A DNA stretch of 64,000 bases, from positions 557,559-621,558 of the forward strand of contig MEFY01000002.1 in NCBI GenBank assembly GCA_001725325.1. The letters are read 5' to 3'. Shown piece after piece: positions 1-9,019 of this stretch. The notes under the pieces were generated by a model, which worked only from the letters and a program-made list of their open reading frames with translations, did no database searches and was not told the DNA's origin. A program made the translations under genes and the position numbers. Origin of the DNA: Leifsonia sp. SCN 70-46. GTDB taxonomy: Bacteria; Actinomycetota; Actinomycetes; Actinomycetales; Microbacteriaceae. Each line of letters begins with the position of its first letter. Position 1 is the stretch's first letter.

Positions 1-314
1 GGGGCCATCTCGTGGAAGAAGCTCACGGCCCCGCCGCCGGCTCCGTTGAGCAGGATGTCGACGGCCCCCCACTCGGCGACGATGCCCCCGACCGCTGCCT
101 GCACGGCGTCGAAGTCGGTGAGGTCGGCGGTCGCGCTGAGCGCCCGCGCGCCGTGGGCGCGGACGAGCCCCGCGGTCTCCTCCAGCCCCGCACCGTTGAG
201 GTCGAGGCCCGCGACATCCGCGCCCTCGGCCGCGAGGGTCTCGGCGATGACGCGGCCGAGCGCGCCGGCGGCTCCCGTCACGAGAGCCCGCTTGCCCTGC
301 AGTCGTCCGGCCAT
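1..314 (-). CDS. SDR-family NAD(P)-dependent oxidoreductase, 3' end outside the window
   Basis: Only the first 104 codons are present; the rest lies beyond the left edge. The visible part is a Rossmann-fold short-chain dehydrogenase: the cofactor loop reads TGAAGALG near residues 14-21 (the usual second Gly is Ala), followed by an acidic residue region (GLDLNGAG) and a LLNGAGG motif in place of the classical NNAG. The ATG at 314 is preceded by GAGGAG. A LacI-type palindrome lies 21 bp upstream, and the gene follows the GH3 glycosidase on the same strand after 53 bp. It is therefore probably part of the sugar regulon and oxidises or reduces a sugar or sugar acid; the substrate cannot be told. 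Confidence 0.85.
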   Translation of the reverse strand, partial: MAGRLQGKRALVTGAAGALGRVIAETLAAEGADVAGLDLNGAGLEETAGLVRAHGARALSATADLTDFDAVQAAVGGIVAEWGAVDILLNGAGGGAVSFFHEMA

Positions 315-334
315 CTGGCTCTCCTCATCGAGTT

Positions 335-348
335 TTGGAACGTTTCAA
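335..348. promoter_or_regulatory. LacI-type operator upstream of the SDR gene
   Basis: TTGGAACGTTTCAA is a 14-bp palindrome with one mismatch, centred on CG. On the minus strand a TACCCT hexamer lies just upstream, so the palindrome would cover the transcription start region. It resembles the sites at 2670, 2759, 9497 and 9554. Confidence 0.6.
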
Positions 349-367
349 CAGGGAGGGTAGCACGGGC

Positions 368-2650
368 TCACACCGCGGCGGCGACGCGTCCCGCCGCCCC
401 GGGGTACCGCGCCGGCACGACGGGCCCCGTGAGCTCGACGTCGACGTGCTGCCCCTCCGCCGCCGCGTCGCGCGCGACGATGAGCCGGATCGTGCCGGGC
501 TCGACCACGCGCTCCCCCGACCGCGCGATGAGCGAGAACGCCGCGCACGTCACGGTCGCGCGAACGCGCACGGCGCCCTCCGCGGGCACGGACACGCGTC
601 CGTGGGCGACGAGCCAGCGCACGGGCCGGCTCACCGAGGCGACGGGGTCGTGCGCGTAGACCTGCACGACCTCGGTGCCGTCGCGGTCGCCCGTGTTCCG
701 CACGTCGAACTCGAGCTGCACGGTGCCGTCGGTCGGGACATCCTCGGAGGCCGTCACCGGCCCGTGCTCGAAGGTCGTGTAGGTGAGCCCGAAGCCGAAC
801 GGGAAGGCGGGCGTCGGGTCGGCCGAGCTCATGGGCGTCTTGCCGCCGAGCACGGGATGCAGGTAGCCGGAGGGCTGCAGCGTCGTCGCGGCGGGGATGC
901 CGACGGGCAGGCGACCCGAGGGCATGACGCGCCCGGAGAGCAGCCCCGCGATCGCGGCCCCGCCCTCCTGCCCGGGCAGGAAGGCCTGCACGACTGCCGC
1001 CGCGCGCTCGGCGAGCCCGTCGAGGATGTACGGGCGCCCGGTCACGAGCACGAGCACGACGGGCGTCCCGGTGTCGAGCACCTCCTCGACGAGGCGTCGC
1101 TGCAGGCCTGGCAGCTGGAGGTCGGCGGTGTCGCATCCCTCGCCCGACGTGCCCTTGCCGAACATGCCGGACTGGTCGCCGACCACGACGACCGCGAGCT
1201 CGGCGGAGCCCGCAGCCGCGACCGCGGCGGGGATGCCCGACGCGTTGGACGACATGACGTCGCAGCCGCGCTCGGCGACGATCTCGGCCGCGGGGAACTC
1301 CGCGGCGAGCGCCTCGGCGACCGTCGCGATGACGACGCCCGGATCGTGGTCGGGGTGGTGCGGCAGCACGTGGTTGGCGAACGAGTAGCAGCCGAGCAGC
1401 GAGTCGGCGGCGAAGGCGTTGGGACCGACGAGGGCGATGCGCGCGGGGGCGCTGAGGGGCAGCACGCCGTCGTTGCGCAGGAGCACGAGCGACTCCTCCG
1501 CGAGCAGGGCGGCGACCTCGCGGTTGGCTGCGGAGTCGAGGTCGACGGCGGGGTCTAGCGGCTCGGGCGCATCCAGCAGTCCGAGCTGCTCCTTCTGCGC
1601 GAGCACGCGGCGCAGGGCCCGGTCGACGAGCGCCTCGTCAACGGCGCCCGACTCCACGAGCTCCGCGAGCGGCTCGAGGTAGGCGGACCCGGTCGGCAGC
1701 TCGACATCGATGCCCGCCGCGAGGGCGAGCGCCGCGGCCTCGCCGAGGGAGCGCGCTACGGCGTGCATCCTCTCGAGGAAGGTCACGGCGAAGTAGTCGG
1801 CGACGACCGTGCCCTCGAAGCCCCAGTCGTCGCGCAGGATGCCCGTGAGCAGGTCAGGGTCGGCGGCGACCGGCACGCCGTCGACCTCCGTGTACGAGTT
1901 CATGACGGAGCGCGCGCCGCCCTCACGGATCGCGAGCTCGAACGGCGGCAGGAACACCTCGGCGAGCTCGCGCCGGCCGATGCCCACCGGCCCGTGGTTC
2001 TGCCCGCCGCGCGACGACGAATAGCCCACGAAGTGCTTGAGCGTCGACACGACCCCCTCGGCCTCGACGCCCGCGACGTAGGCGGTGCCGACGGACGCCA
2101 CGAGCCACGGGTCTTCCGAGATGCACTCCTCCACGCGGCCCCAGCGCGCGTCGCGCACGACGTCGAGCACGGGCGCGAGCCCCTGGTGCACGCCCAGGGA
2201 GCGCAGGTCGGCGCCGATGCGGCGGGCCATCCTGCCGACGAGGTCGGGGTCGAACGACGCGCCCCACGCGAGCGGCGTCGGGTAGGTCGTGGCGCCGAGC
2301 GCGAGCACACCCGTGAGGCACTCCTCGTGCACTGTCGCGCGGATGCCCGTGCGCCCGTGCAGGTAGGCCTGCCGCTCCTCGAGCTGCGCCACACCCTCAG
2401 CCGCGGCGATCGGTCGCGTGCCGTAGTGCCGCGTGAACTGGCCGAGCCCCGCCTCGGCGAAGCGCTCGAAGTTGACCTGGTCGGCCTGCAGCGTCTCCTG
2501 CATGGGCGCCATCGTCTCGCCGGCCCGCTTGGCCGCCGCCCACAGGCCGACGAGCTGGGCGAGCTTGGCTCTGAGGGGCAGCTCCGCGACGAGGGCCTCC
2601 ACGCGCGCAGAGGCGATACTGGAGGGGAAGGTCGGACGGGGTTCGTTCAT
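368..2650 (-). CDS. GH3 family beta-glycosidase (beta-glucosidase/beta-xylosidase type)
   Basis: A 760-aa protein with no signal peptide, so probably cytoplasmic. It has the N-terminal GH3 barrel with the substrate-binding KHF at residues 205-207 and the likely nucleophile Asp285 in VVADY, then the GH3 C-terminal sandwich (GDQSGMFGKGTSGEGCD region) and a fibronectin III-like end (FPFGFGLTYTTF). It would release beta-linked glucose or xylose from imported glycosides. The start at 2650 is chosen because GGAGGAGCT precedes it; an upstream in-frame extension to 2752 would run through the operator. It is divergent from an ABC importer and controlled from the same intergenic region. The exact sugar specificity is not readable. 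Confidence 0.9.
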   Translation of the reverse strand: MNEPRPTFPSSIASARVEALVAELPLRAKLAQLVGLWAAAKRAGETMAPMQETLQADQVNFERFAEAGLGQFTRHYGTRPIAAAEGVAQLEERQAYLHGRTGIRATVHEECLTGVLALGATTYPTPLAWGASFDPDLVGRMARRIGADLRSLGVHQGLAPVLDVVRDARWGRVEECISEDPWLVASVGTAYVAGVEAEGVVSTLKHFVGYSSSRGGQNHGPVGIGRRELAEVFLPPFELAIREGGARSVMNSYTEVDGVPVAADPDLLTGILRDDWGFEGTVVADYFAVTFLERMHAVARSLGEAAALALAAGIDVELPTGSAYLEPLAELVESGAVDEALVDRALRRVLAQKEQLGLLDAPEPLDPAVDLDSAANREVAALLAEESLVLLRNDGVLPLSAPARIALVGPNAFAADSLLGCYSFANHVLPHHPDHDPGVVIATVAEALAAEFPAAEIVAERGCDVMSSNASGIPAAVAAAGSAELAVVVVGDQSGMFGKGTSGEGCDTADLQLPGLQRRLVEEVLDTGTPVVLVLVTGRPYILDGLAERAAAVVQAFLPGQEGGAAIAGLLSGRVMPSGRLPVGIPAATTLQPSGYLHPVLGGKTPMSSADPTPAFPFGFGLTYTTFEHGPVTASEDVPTDGTVQLEFDVRNTGDRDGTEVVQVYAHDPVASVSRPVRWLVAHGRVSVPAEGAVRVRATVTCAAFSLIARSGERVVEPGTIRLIVARDAAAEGQHVDVELTGPVVPARYPGAAGRVAAAV

Positions 2651-2669
2651 AGCTCCTCCGCGGGGGAAG

Positions 2670-2683
2670 TTGACACGTTTCAG
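2670..2683. promoter_or_regulatory. LacI-type operator in the GH3 promoter
   Basis: TTGACACGTTTCAG, an imperfect palindrome centred on CG, lies 20 bp upstream of the GH3 start codon. It is one of two such sites in this divergent promoter region. Confidence 0.5.
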
Positions 2684-2722
2684 CTTATTTGACGCTGGCC
2701 GCAACAAACGCGTCGATTTTGC

Positions 2723-2752
2723 TTGACACTGCCGAGAACGCATGATTAGCAT
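2723..2752 (+). promoter_or_regulatory. Sigma-A-type promoter of the ABC importer operon
   Basis: TTGACA at 2723-2728 and TAGCAT at 2747-2752, spaced 18 bp. Transcription would begin near 2759, exactly where the operator at 2759-2772 lies, which fits repression by blocking the start site. Confidence 0.65.
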
Positions 2753-2758
2753 GCCCCA

Positions 2759-2772
2759 TTGAAACGTCTCAA
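2759..2772. promoter_or_regulatory. LacI-type operator at the start site of the ABC importer operon
   Basis: TTGAAACGTCTCAA has two 7-bp arms with one mismatch and is the best match to the group consensus. It overlaps the predicted +1 and lies 30 bp before the start codon. Confidence 0.65.
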
Positions 2773-2801
2773 AACGGGGCGTCGCACTTCAAGGAGGAAA
2801 T

Positions 2802-4124
2802 GTGACCACAGCACACCGTCCCCGCCTCCGGCGTGGACTCATCACCCTGGTCGGCGCCCTCAGCGTCACCACCCTCGCCCTCGCCGGCTGCGCAGCGGGC
2901 GACTCGGGCAGCACGGGCTCCGGAACGGACTCGGAGAAGTTCACCGTCCTGCTGAACGACGAGAACCAGAACGTCAAGCCCGTGCTCGAGGCCCTCTCGA
3001 CCGGCGCCTGTGCGACCGAGGAGGCCGCACAGCCCCTCGAGTTCAGCTCCATCCCGCAGGGCGACATGGACGCGAACAACCAGCTCCTCGCGAGCCAGGA
3101 CTCGCTGCCCACGCTGTTCTCGGCCGGCGGCACGCCGTCCGAGGCCGCGAAGCTCGACAAGGCCGGCAAGCTCGTGCACTTCGACGACGCCCTCGCCGCG
3201 CTCGACGCCACCGACGACGTGCTCCCCTCCGCGAAGGCCGTCATCGAGAAGCTCTACGGCGGCAACTTCGTCATGCTCCCGAGCCAGTACAACATCGAGG
3301 GCATCTTCTACAACAAGCAGATCTTCGCCGACCTCGGCATCGAGGTGCCGACGACGTGGGACGAGCTGAACGACGCCGCCGCGAAGGTGCAGGCCGCGGG
3401 CTACACCGCCCTTTCCGCCTCCGGCAACCAGGGATGGCCGCTCACGCGCCTCATCTCGGGCTACCTGTTCCGCACCGTCGGACCTGACGCCCTCAAGGCG
3501 GTCCAGGACGGCACCGCGAAGCTGACCGACCCCGAGTACGTGGCCGCCGCCCAGGCGATCGCCGACCTCGGTGCCGCGGGCTACTTCGGCGCCAACGTCA
3601 CGTCGCTCGACTACGACGGTGCGACCAACGAGTTCCTCACGGGCAAGGCCGCGATGATCTACATGGGCAGCTGGCTGCTCGGCAACATCAACGACCCCGC
3701 GCAGAACAAGCTGCCCGCCGACTCGGTCGGCTTCATGCCGTTCCCCGCTGTCGACGGCGGGAAGGGCGCGATCGACCAGTACCCCGCGAACGTCGGTGTC
3801 GCGATCACCATGAGCTCCTCGACCTTCGGCCCCAACGCCCAGGCCTGGCTCAAGTGCATCGCCGACAACTTCGGCACGGACTCGCTCAAGAACCAGAACA
3901 CGATCTCCGGCTTCGCGGTCAACACGCCGGTCGACGTCCCGGCGATCACGCAGGAGGTCCTGGACCGCATGGCCGACGGTGGTGAGGGCGTGCTGTGGTT
4001 CGAGGCGCTCTTCAACGCAAAGGCCGGCCAGGACTCGTCCGACAACGCACCGCTGCTCGTGACCGGTCAGATCTCGCCGGAGGACTTCATGAAGACCCTC
4101 CAGACCGACCTCGACGCCGGATAG
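2802..4124 (+). CDS. Carbohydrate ABC transporter substrate-binding lipoprotein (MalE/UgpB type)
   Basis: 440 aa. A positively charged N-terminus and hydrophobic stretch end in the lipobox LALAGC, so Cys30 would be lipidated and the protein anchored outside the membrane. The mature part has the cluster B/D sugar-binding fold (for example FYNKQIFADLGIEVPTTWDEL and AMIYMGSWLLGNI). The GTG start has a strong AAGGAGG seven bases upstream. It heads an operon with two MalFG-type permeases, an aldo/keto reductase and a glycosidase. The ligand is probably an oligosaccharide or aryl-glycoside related to the GH3/GH78 enzymes around it; this is inferred from context only. Confidence 0.92.
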   Translation: MTTAHRPRLRRGLITLVGALSVTTLALAGCAAGDSGSTGSGTDSEKFTVLLNDENQNVKPVLEALSTGACATEEAAQPLEFSSIPQGDMDANNQLLASQDSLPTLFSAGGTPSEAAKLDKAGKLVHFDDALAALDATDDVLPSAKAVIEKLYGGNFVMLPSQYNIEGIFYNKQIFADLGIEVPTTWDELNDAAAKVQAAGYTALSASGNQGWPLTRLISGYLFRTVGPDALKAVQDGTAKLTDPEYVAAAQAIADLGAAGYFGANVTSLDYDGATNEFLTGKAAMIYMGSWLLGNINDPAQNKLPADSVGFMPFPAVDGGKGAIDQYPANVGVAITMSSSTFGPNAQAWLKCIADNFGTDSLKNQNTISGFAVNTPVDVPAITQEVLDRMADGGEGVLWFEALFNAKAGQDSSDNAPLLVTGQISPEDFMKTLQTDLDAG

Positions 4125-4139
4125 TCTCAGCGCTAGTCC

Positions 4140-4177
4140 AGTGGTGGCGGCTGGTCTCCGGACCCGCCGCCACCACT
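4140..4177 (+). terminator. Intercistronic hairpin after the substrate-binding protein gene
   Basis: Arms AGTGGTGGCGG (4140-4150) and CCGCCACCACT (4167-4177) pair perfectly over 11 bp with a 16-nt loop. There is no T-tract. Such hairpins usually attenuate or stabilise the message so that binding protein is made in excess over permease. Confidence 0.7.
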
Positions 4178-4208
4178 GTTCGTCTACACCCTCGAAAGGC
4201 CCAGCACC

Positions 4209-5090
4209 ATGAAGTCAGTTTTCGGAGACCGGCGGGCGATAGTCGTCCTCCTGGCCCCGGCCCTCACGGTCTACACGCTCGTGATGCTCGTGCCCGTCCT
4301 GTGGTCGTTCGTGCTCACGTTCTTCAAGGGCAACGCCCTCGAGGGCTTCCGATTCGTCGGAGTCGACAACTTCGTCCGCCTGTTCTCAGACCCGTACATC
4401 TGGGACGCGCTGCTCTTCACCCTCAAGTACGCCGTGCTCATGACCGCGGGTCAGATCATCTGCGGCTACGGCCTCGCGCTGCTCTACACCTTCGTGCTGC
4501 GCCGCACGTCGACGATCCTGCGCACGCTCATCTTCTTCCCGAACATCCTGCCGACCGTCGCGATCGCGGTGCTCTACCAGAAGCTCTTCCAGTCGGCGCC
4601 GGCCGACGGCGTCGTGAACAACCTGCTCACGAACCTCGGCATCGGCTCTGTCGACTGGCTCGGCAACGACGGCACGGCCTTCGTCGTGATCATCATCATG
4701 GACCTGTGGCGCTCGATGGGCTTCTACGGCGTGTTGCTCTACGCGGGCCTGCTCGACATCCCCGAGGAGATCATCGAGTCGGCCCGCATGGACGGCGCTC
4801 GCGGGTGGAGCCTCTTCCGCAGCATCGTGCTGCCGATGTCGCTGCCCATCCTCTTCTCGTCGATCATCTTCAGCATCAACGGCACCGTGAAGGTGTTCGA
4901 CTCGATCTACGCCCTCACGGGCGGCGGGCCGGGCAACGGCACGACGCCGCTCACGCTCTACATGTACCGCACGGCGTTCGCGTACAGCGACTACGGCTAC
5001 GGCAGCACGATCGCGTTCCTGCTCACGCTCATCTGCCTAGTCATCTCCCTCTTCATCTTCCGCTCTTCGCGCCGCGACGTGACCCTCTAG
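4209..5090 (+). CDS. Sugar ABC transporter permease, MalF type
   Basis: 293 aa with about six membrane helices. The cytoplasmic EAA loop, which docks the ATPase, is seen as IIESARMDGARGWSLFRSIV near residue 200, followed by LP. A GAAAGG sequence precedes the ATG. It forms the import channel with the next gene, downstream of the binding protein. No ATP-binding subunit is encoded nearby, so a shared MsmK/UgpC-type ATPase from elsewhere in the genome is likely. Confidence 0.92.
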   Translation: MKSVFGDRRAIVVLLAPALTVYTLVMLVPVLWSFVLTFFKGNALEGFRFVGVDNFVRLFSDPYIWDALLFTLKYAVLMTAGQIICGYGLALLYTFVLRRTSTILRTLIFFPNILPTVAIAVLYQKLFQSAPADGVVNNLLTNLGIGSVDWLGNDGTAFVVIIIMDLWRSMGFYGVLLYAGLLDIPEEIIESARMDGARGWSLFRSIVLPMSLPILFSSIIFSINGTVKVFDSIYALTGGGPGNGTTPLTLYMYRTAFAYSDYGYGSTIAFLLTLICLVISLFIFRSSRRDVTL

Positions 5091-5099
5091 GAGCCAGAC

Positions 5100-5948
5100 A
5101 TGTCCCGCCGCCTCACCCCCCTCAAGGTCGTCAAGAAGATCCCCACGTGGATCGTCATCGCCTTCCTCTTCTTCATCGAGCTCTACCCGCTGTTCTGGCT
5201 CTTCATGAGCTCGCTCAAGTCGCGCGACGAGTACCTCAACAAGCCCGCGTGGAGCCTGCCCACCGAGCTCGTATGGGGCAACTACGCGACCGCGTGGACC
5301 GACGGCAACCTCGCCGTCACCATCCGCAACAGCATGCTCGCGACCCTGCCGTCGCTGCTGTTCATCATCGTGCTGGGCGTCGCCGCGGGCTTCGCGCTCG
5401 AGGTCATGGTGTTCCGCGGCCGCAACGCCGTGCTGCTCACGATCCTCGCGGGCATCATGATCCCCGGGCAGATGATCCTGCTCCCGCTGTTCACGATCTA
5501 CTCGAACCTTCACATCACGGGGACGTTGTGGCCGCTCATCCTCACCTACACGGCGTGCGGGCTGCCGCTCACCGTGTTCATGATGGCCACCTACTTCAGG
5601 GCGATACCGCGCGAGATCTTCGAGGCCGCGACGATCGACGGCGCGAGCATCCTGCGATCGTTCCGCGCCATCGCGTTCCCCATGGTGCGCAACGCCATCG
5701 TCACGGTCGCGCTCGTGCAGTTCTTCCTCATCTGGAACGACCTGCTGCTCGCCATCACATTCGCGAACAACAAGAACCTCCAGACCGTGCAGGCGGGCCT
5801 GCTCACGTTCAGCGGGCAGTTCGGCTCGCTCGACTACGGCCCGCTGTTCGCCGCGATCTGCATCACGACCGGCGGGCTGCTCATCATCTACCTGTTCCTC
5901 AACCAGCGGATCATGAAGGGCCTCACGGCCGGGTCGCTCAAGGGCTGA
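5100..5948 (+). CDS. Sugar ABC transporter permease, MalG type
   Basis: 282 aa with about six membrane segments and the EAA loop EAATIDGASILRSFRAIAFP near residues 177-196. It starts 9 bp after the previous stop, with AGGAG in between. It is the second permease of the importer that begins at 2802 and is translationally close to the aldo/keto reductase that follows. Confidence 0.92.
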   Translation: MSRRLTPLKVVKKIPTWIVIAFLFFIELYPLFWLFMSSLKSRDEYLNKPAWSLPTELVWGNYATAWTDGNLAVTIRNSMLATLPSLLFIIVLGVAAGFALEVMVFRGRNAVLLTILAGIMIPGQMILLPLFTIYSNLHITGTLWPLILTYTACGLPLTVFMMATYFRAIPREIFEAATIDGASILRSFRAIAFPMVRNAIVTVALVQFFLIWNDLLLAITFANNKNLQTVQAGLLTFSGQFGSLDYGPLFAAICITTGGLLIIYLFLNQRIMKGLTAGSLKG

Positions 5949-5949
5949 T

Positions 5950-6813
5950 GTGACCGCGTCGATCGTGACACTGGGCGCGGCGTTCCTCGGCGAGCGCGAC
6001 GGCGCCGCGGGGCTCGCCGACGCCCTCGTCGCGAGCCCGCACGACGTCGACACGTCGAACATCTACATGCGCGGCCTGAGCGAGCAGCTGCTGGGCGAGG
6101 CGGGGGCGCGTGCCGGCGGCATCGGCGTCGTCTACTCCAAGGCCGACCGCGCCGGAGAGGTCTTCGACGGCGACCGCGTGCGACGCTCCCTCGACGAGTC
6201 GCTCGAGCGCCTGGGCGTCGACACCCTGCCGCTCTACCAGTTGCATGACCCGTACGTCATGTCGTTCGACGAGGCGATGGCGCCGGGTGGGGCGGTCCCC
6301 GCGCTTCTCGCGCTGCGCGACGAGGGCCTCATCGGCGCGATCGGCATCGCCGCGGGGCGCACGGCCCTCGTGCACGCGTACGTGGAGACCGGGGTCTTCG
6401 ACGTCGTGCTCTCCCACAACCGGTTCACGCTCGTCGACGGGGCCGCGACGGCGACGTTCGAGCGCGCCCGCGTGCTCGGCATGACGGTCTTCAACGCGGC
6501 GCCGTTCGGCGGGGGCATCCTCGCAGACGACACCGGCACGAAGAACACGTACGGCTACTCGCAGCGCTTCTCGGCGGAGTTCGCCGACCACCTCGGTCGG
6601 GTGAGGATGCTCGCGCGCGAGATGCACGTCGACCTCGCGGCGGCAGCCCTCCAGTTCTCGACACGCAGCCCCCTCGTCGACACCACCGTCGTCGGCATTT
6701 CGTCGGTGGAACGCCTCGCCGCCCTCGACGCCCTGCTCACGACACCCGTCGACCCCCGGTTCTTCGCGGCCGTGGACGCCCTCGGCCCGCCGCCCGCCTC
6801 ACCCAACGACTAA
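5950..6813 (+). CDS. Aldo/keto reductase family sugar oxidoreductase
   Basis: 287 aa with the AKR tetrad visible: Asp34 and Tyr39 (DTSNIY), Lys64 (YSKAD) and His99 (LHDP). It resembles D-threo-aldose/L-fucose 1-dehydrogenases, which oxidise the anomeric carbon of an aldose to a lactone with NAD(P). The GTG start lies one base after the permease stop, with AAGGG upstream. Being embedded between a sugar importer and a glycosidase, it probably handles a monosaccharide released from the imported substrate. The precise sugar is unknown. Confidence 0.85.
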   Translation: MTASIVTLGAAFLGERDGAAGLADALVASPHDVDTSNIYMRGLSEQLLGEAGARAGGIGVVYSKADRAGEVFDGDRVRRSLDESLERLGVDTLPLYQLHDPYVMSFDEAMAPGGAVPALLALRDEGLIGAIGIAAGRTALVHAYVETGVFDVVLSHNRFTLVDGAATATFERARVLGMTVFNAAPFGGGILADDTGTKNTYGYSQRFSAEFADHLGRVRMLAREMHVDLAAAALQFSTRSPLVDTTVVGISSVERLAALDALLTTPVDPRFFAAVDALGPPPASPND

Positions 6814-6825
6814 GGAGCAAGACCC

Positions 6826-8091
6826 ATGCTGGACCGCTGGATGACGGCGCTCGAGGAGTACGTGCGCACGCGCGCCGAGCAGATGACGCGCGAACCCGCG
6901 GGCATCCTCAACCACCCCTACCTCGTTCCGAGCTCGCCCGACTCGCCCTACTACTCGATGGCGCTGTGGGACTGGGACTCGTGGTTCATCAGCGTCGTGC
7001 TCGGCCAGGTCGAGGCGGACACCGACAGCAGGGGCCGCTTCGGGGCCTGGGAGGAGGGGACCATCCTCAACTTCCTCGAGCACACCGACGCCGACGGGGT
7101 CATGCCCATCCGCCTGAGCCACGTCGACTCCCTCGAGCACGGGCCTATGGGTCGCGACGGCGGGTTCTCGCAGAACATGCACAAGCCCGTGCTCGCGCAG
7201 CAGGCGGCCATGCTCGTGCAGCGTCGCGGGGATGCGTCGTTCATCGCGCCGCACATGGAGACCCTCGGCAGCTTCCTCGAGCGCTACCTCGAGAGCCACA
7301 TCCACGCGCCGAGCGGGCTCGCGTACTGGCAGACGGACTTCGCCGTGGGCGTCGACAACGATCCCTCGGTGTTCTATCGCCCCGCCAAGAGCACGGCCTC
7401 GATCTACCTCAACAGCCTCCTGTACCGCGAGCTCGTCGCCTACGGCTACCTGCTCGAGGAGCTCGGCGACCTCCCGTCGGCCAACGTCTGGCGCGGTCGC
7501 GCGCAGGACCTCGCCGACGCCGTCACCGAGCACTGCTGGGACGAGCGCGACGGCACCTTCTACAGCGTCGACCTCAACCTGCTGCCGATCGATGAGACGG
7601 ACTGGCTGCACCGCGGCGCCCCGCGCACGTGGTCGACGCTCCTGCTGCGCATCGACAACTGGTCGAGCTTCCTCCCTCTGTGGGCGGGCTTCGCCACGCA
7701 GGAACAGGCGGCGCGCATGGTCGAGCGGTACGCGGATCCGCGCACGTTCAGCTCGAACTACGGTGTGCGCACCCTGTCGCGGCTCGAGAAGCAGTACAAC
7801 CTCCGTGCCTCCAACAACCCGTCGAACTGGCTGGGGCCGATCTGGGGCATCAGCAACTACCTCGTGTTCCGCGGCCTGCAGAAGTACGGCTTCGACGCGG
7901 AGGCGCGCGAGCTCGCTGAGAAGACCGTGCGGCTCTTCGGACAGGACCTCGAGCTCAACGGAAGCCTGCACGAGTACTACAACCCCGACAGCGGCGAGCC
8001 CATCATGACGAAGGGGTTCCAGAACTGGAACTTCCTCGTGCTCAACATGATCGCGTACCTGCGCGGCACGCCCATGGTCACGGAGTATTAG
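6826..8091 (+). CDS. GH63/trehalase-like (alpha/alpha)6 glycosidase
   Basis: 421 aa, no signal peptide, so cytoplasmic. The (alpha/alpha)6-barrel signatures of GH63/GH37-like enzymes are present: ALWDWDSWF near residues 45-53, NPSNWLGPIWGISNYLVFRG near 327-346, and NGSLHEYYNPDSGEP followed by FQNWNFL near the end. The family includes mannosylglycerate hydrolases, trehalases and alpha-glucosidases acting by inversion. AAGGAG precedes the ATG. It is the last gene of the importer operon and would hydrolyse an alpha-linked sugar once inside the cell. The true substrate cannot be deduced. Confidence 0.8.
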   Translation: MLDRWMTALEEYVRTRAEQMTREPAGILNHPYLVPSSPDSPYYSMALWDWDSWFISVVLGQVEADTDSRGRFGAWEEGTILNFLEHTDADGVMPIRLSHVDSLEHGPMGRDGGFSQNMHKPVLAQQAAMLVQRRGDASFIAPHMETLGSFLERYLESHIHAPSGLAYWQTDFAVGVDNDPSVFYRPAKSTASIYLNSLLYRELVAYGYLLEELGDLPSANVWRGRAQDLADAVTEHCWDERDGTFYSVDLNLLPIDETDWLHRGAPRTWSTLLLRIDNWSSFLPLWAGFATQEQAARMVERYADPRTFSSNYGVRTLSRLEKQYNLRASNNPSNWLGPIWGISNYLVFRGLQKYGFDAEARELAEKTVRLFGQDLELNGSLHEYYNPDSGEPIMTKGFQNWNFLVLNMIAYLRGTPMVTEY

Positions 8092-8169
8092 CAGCGGCAC
8101 CCGCTACGGCTCTCCCGTCGCGCTACAGGGATCTCAGGCGCGCGAGCCGAACGTGTGGCGCGGCCGGCG

Positions 8170-9015
8170 TCAGGCGCCGAACTCGTCGCGCCAGAGGTGC
8201 TCGGCGCGGAAGCCCAGCTCGCGCTGCGCCTTGTCGGTCGACATGAGCGACTCGAACTCGCCGAGCTGCTTCGAGGCGGGGGTGCCGGGGAACCAGTCCG
8301 CCGCGATCTGGGCCGTCGGGATGCTCAGGCCCGAGTCGGGCGCGGCGACGTTGAAGACCTCGAAGCCGGGGCGCGCGTGCTGGAGCGCGAGCGACACGGC
8401 GAGGGCGCCGTCGCGGGCATCAACGTAGCTGCCGAGGAGATCCCGGCGGTAGGTCGGATCGCCCGCGCGCTCGAACGTGGCGTAGCCGTCCGGGGCGACG
8501 ACATTCGTGTAGCGCAGGGCCGTGATGCTCGTGCCCTCGTGCCAGCGCACGAGCTGCGCGGCCATGGCCTCCTCGAGCACCTTGCCGAGGCCGTACGTGT
8601 TGTTGGCCGCGGTCGCGGCCTCGTCGACGGGCAGCGAGTCGGGCGCCTCCCCGAACGGGAAGCCCATGGCCGTGATGCTCGAGGCGTAGACGATCGTGCG
8701 GATGCCCGCCCGCAGGGCCCCGAACATGACGTTGAACGAGACCGTCATGTTGTTGTGGAACGTCGCCGCATCGGGCACGAGCCCGTTCACGGGGATGGCC
8801 GCCAGGTGCACCACGGCGTCGAGGCCCGAGTGCCGGGCGGTGACGCCGAGGAGCGAGTCGAGCACCTGGCCGTAGTCGGAGAGGTCGACGCGCGTGAAGC
8901 CCTCGCCGGGGGTGCCGGCGAGGTCGAGGCCGAGCACGTCATGCCCGTCTGCGCGCAGGCGGTCCACGGTCGCGCGGCCGAGGAGTCCGGAGGATCCGGT
9001 CACGGCGATCATCAT
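8170..9015 (-). CDS. NAD-dependent epimerase/dehydratase (extended SDR)
   Basis: 281 aa. N-terminal Rossmann loop AVTGSSGLLGRA (residues 4-15) and the active-site YGLGK in the middle define an extended SDR. Relatives include uronate dehydrogenases and sugar-nucleotide epimerases. Two adjacent ATGs at 9015 and 9012 are possible starts; AAGGTGA lies just upstream. It begins only 4 bp after the cupin stop, so the two form an operon read away from the rhamnosidase. A role in converting a sugar released by the neighbouring glycosidases is inferred. Confidence 0.85.
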   Translation of the reverse strand: MMIAVTGSSGLLGRATVDRLRADGHDVLGLDLAGTPGEGFTRVDLSDYGQVLDSLLGVTARHSGLDAVVHLAAIPVNGLVPDAATFHNNMTVSFNVMFGALRAGIRTIVYASSITAMGFPFGEAPDSLPVDEAATAANNTYGLGKVLEEAMAAQLVRWHEGTSITALRYTNVVAPDGYATFERAGDPTYRRDLLGSYVDARDGALAVSLALQHARPGFEVFNVAAPDSGLSIPTAQIAADWFPGTPASKQLGEFESLMSTDKAQRELGFRAEHLWRDEFGA

Positions 9016-9019
9016 GGGG

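Noticed and set aside
2651..2752. Upstream start for the GH3 gene
   Set aside because: The extension would translate through the operator and promoter; ATG 2650 has a strong GGAGGAG site.
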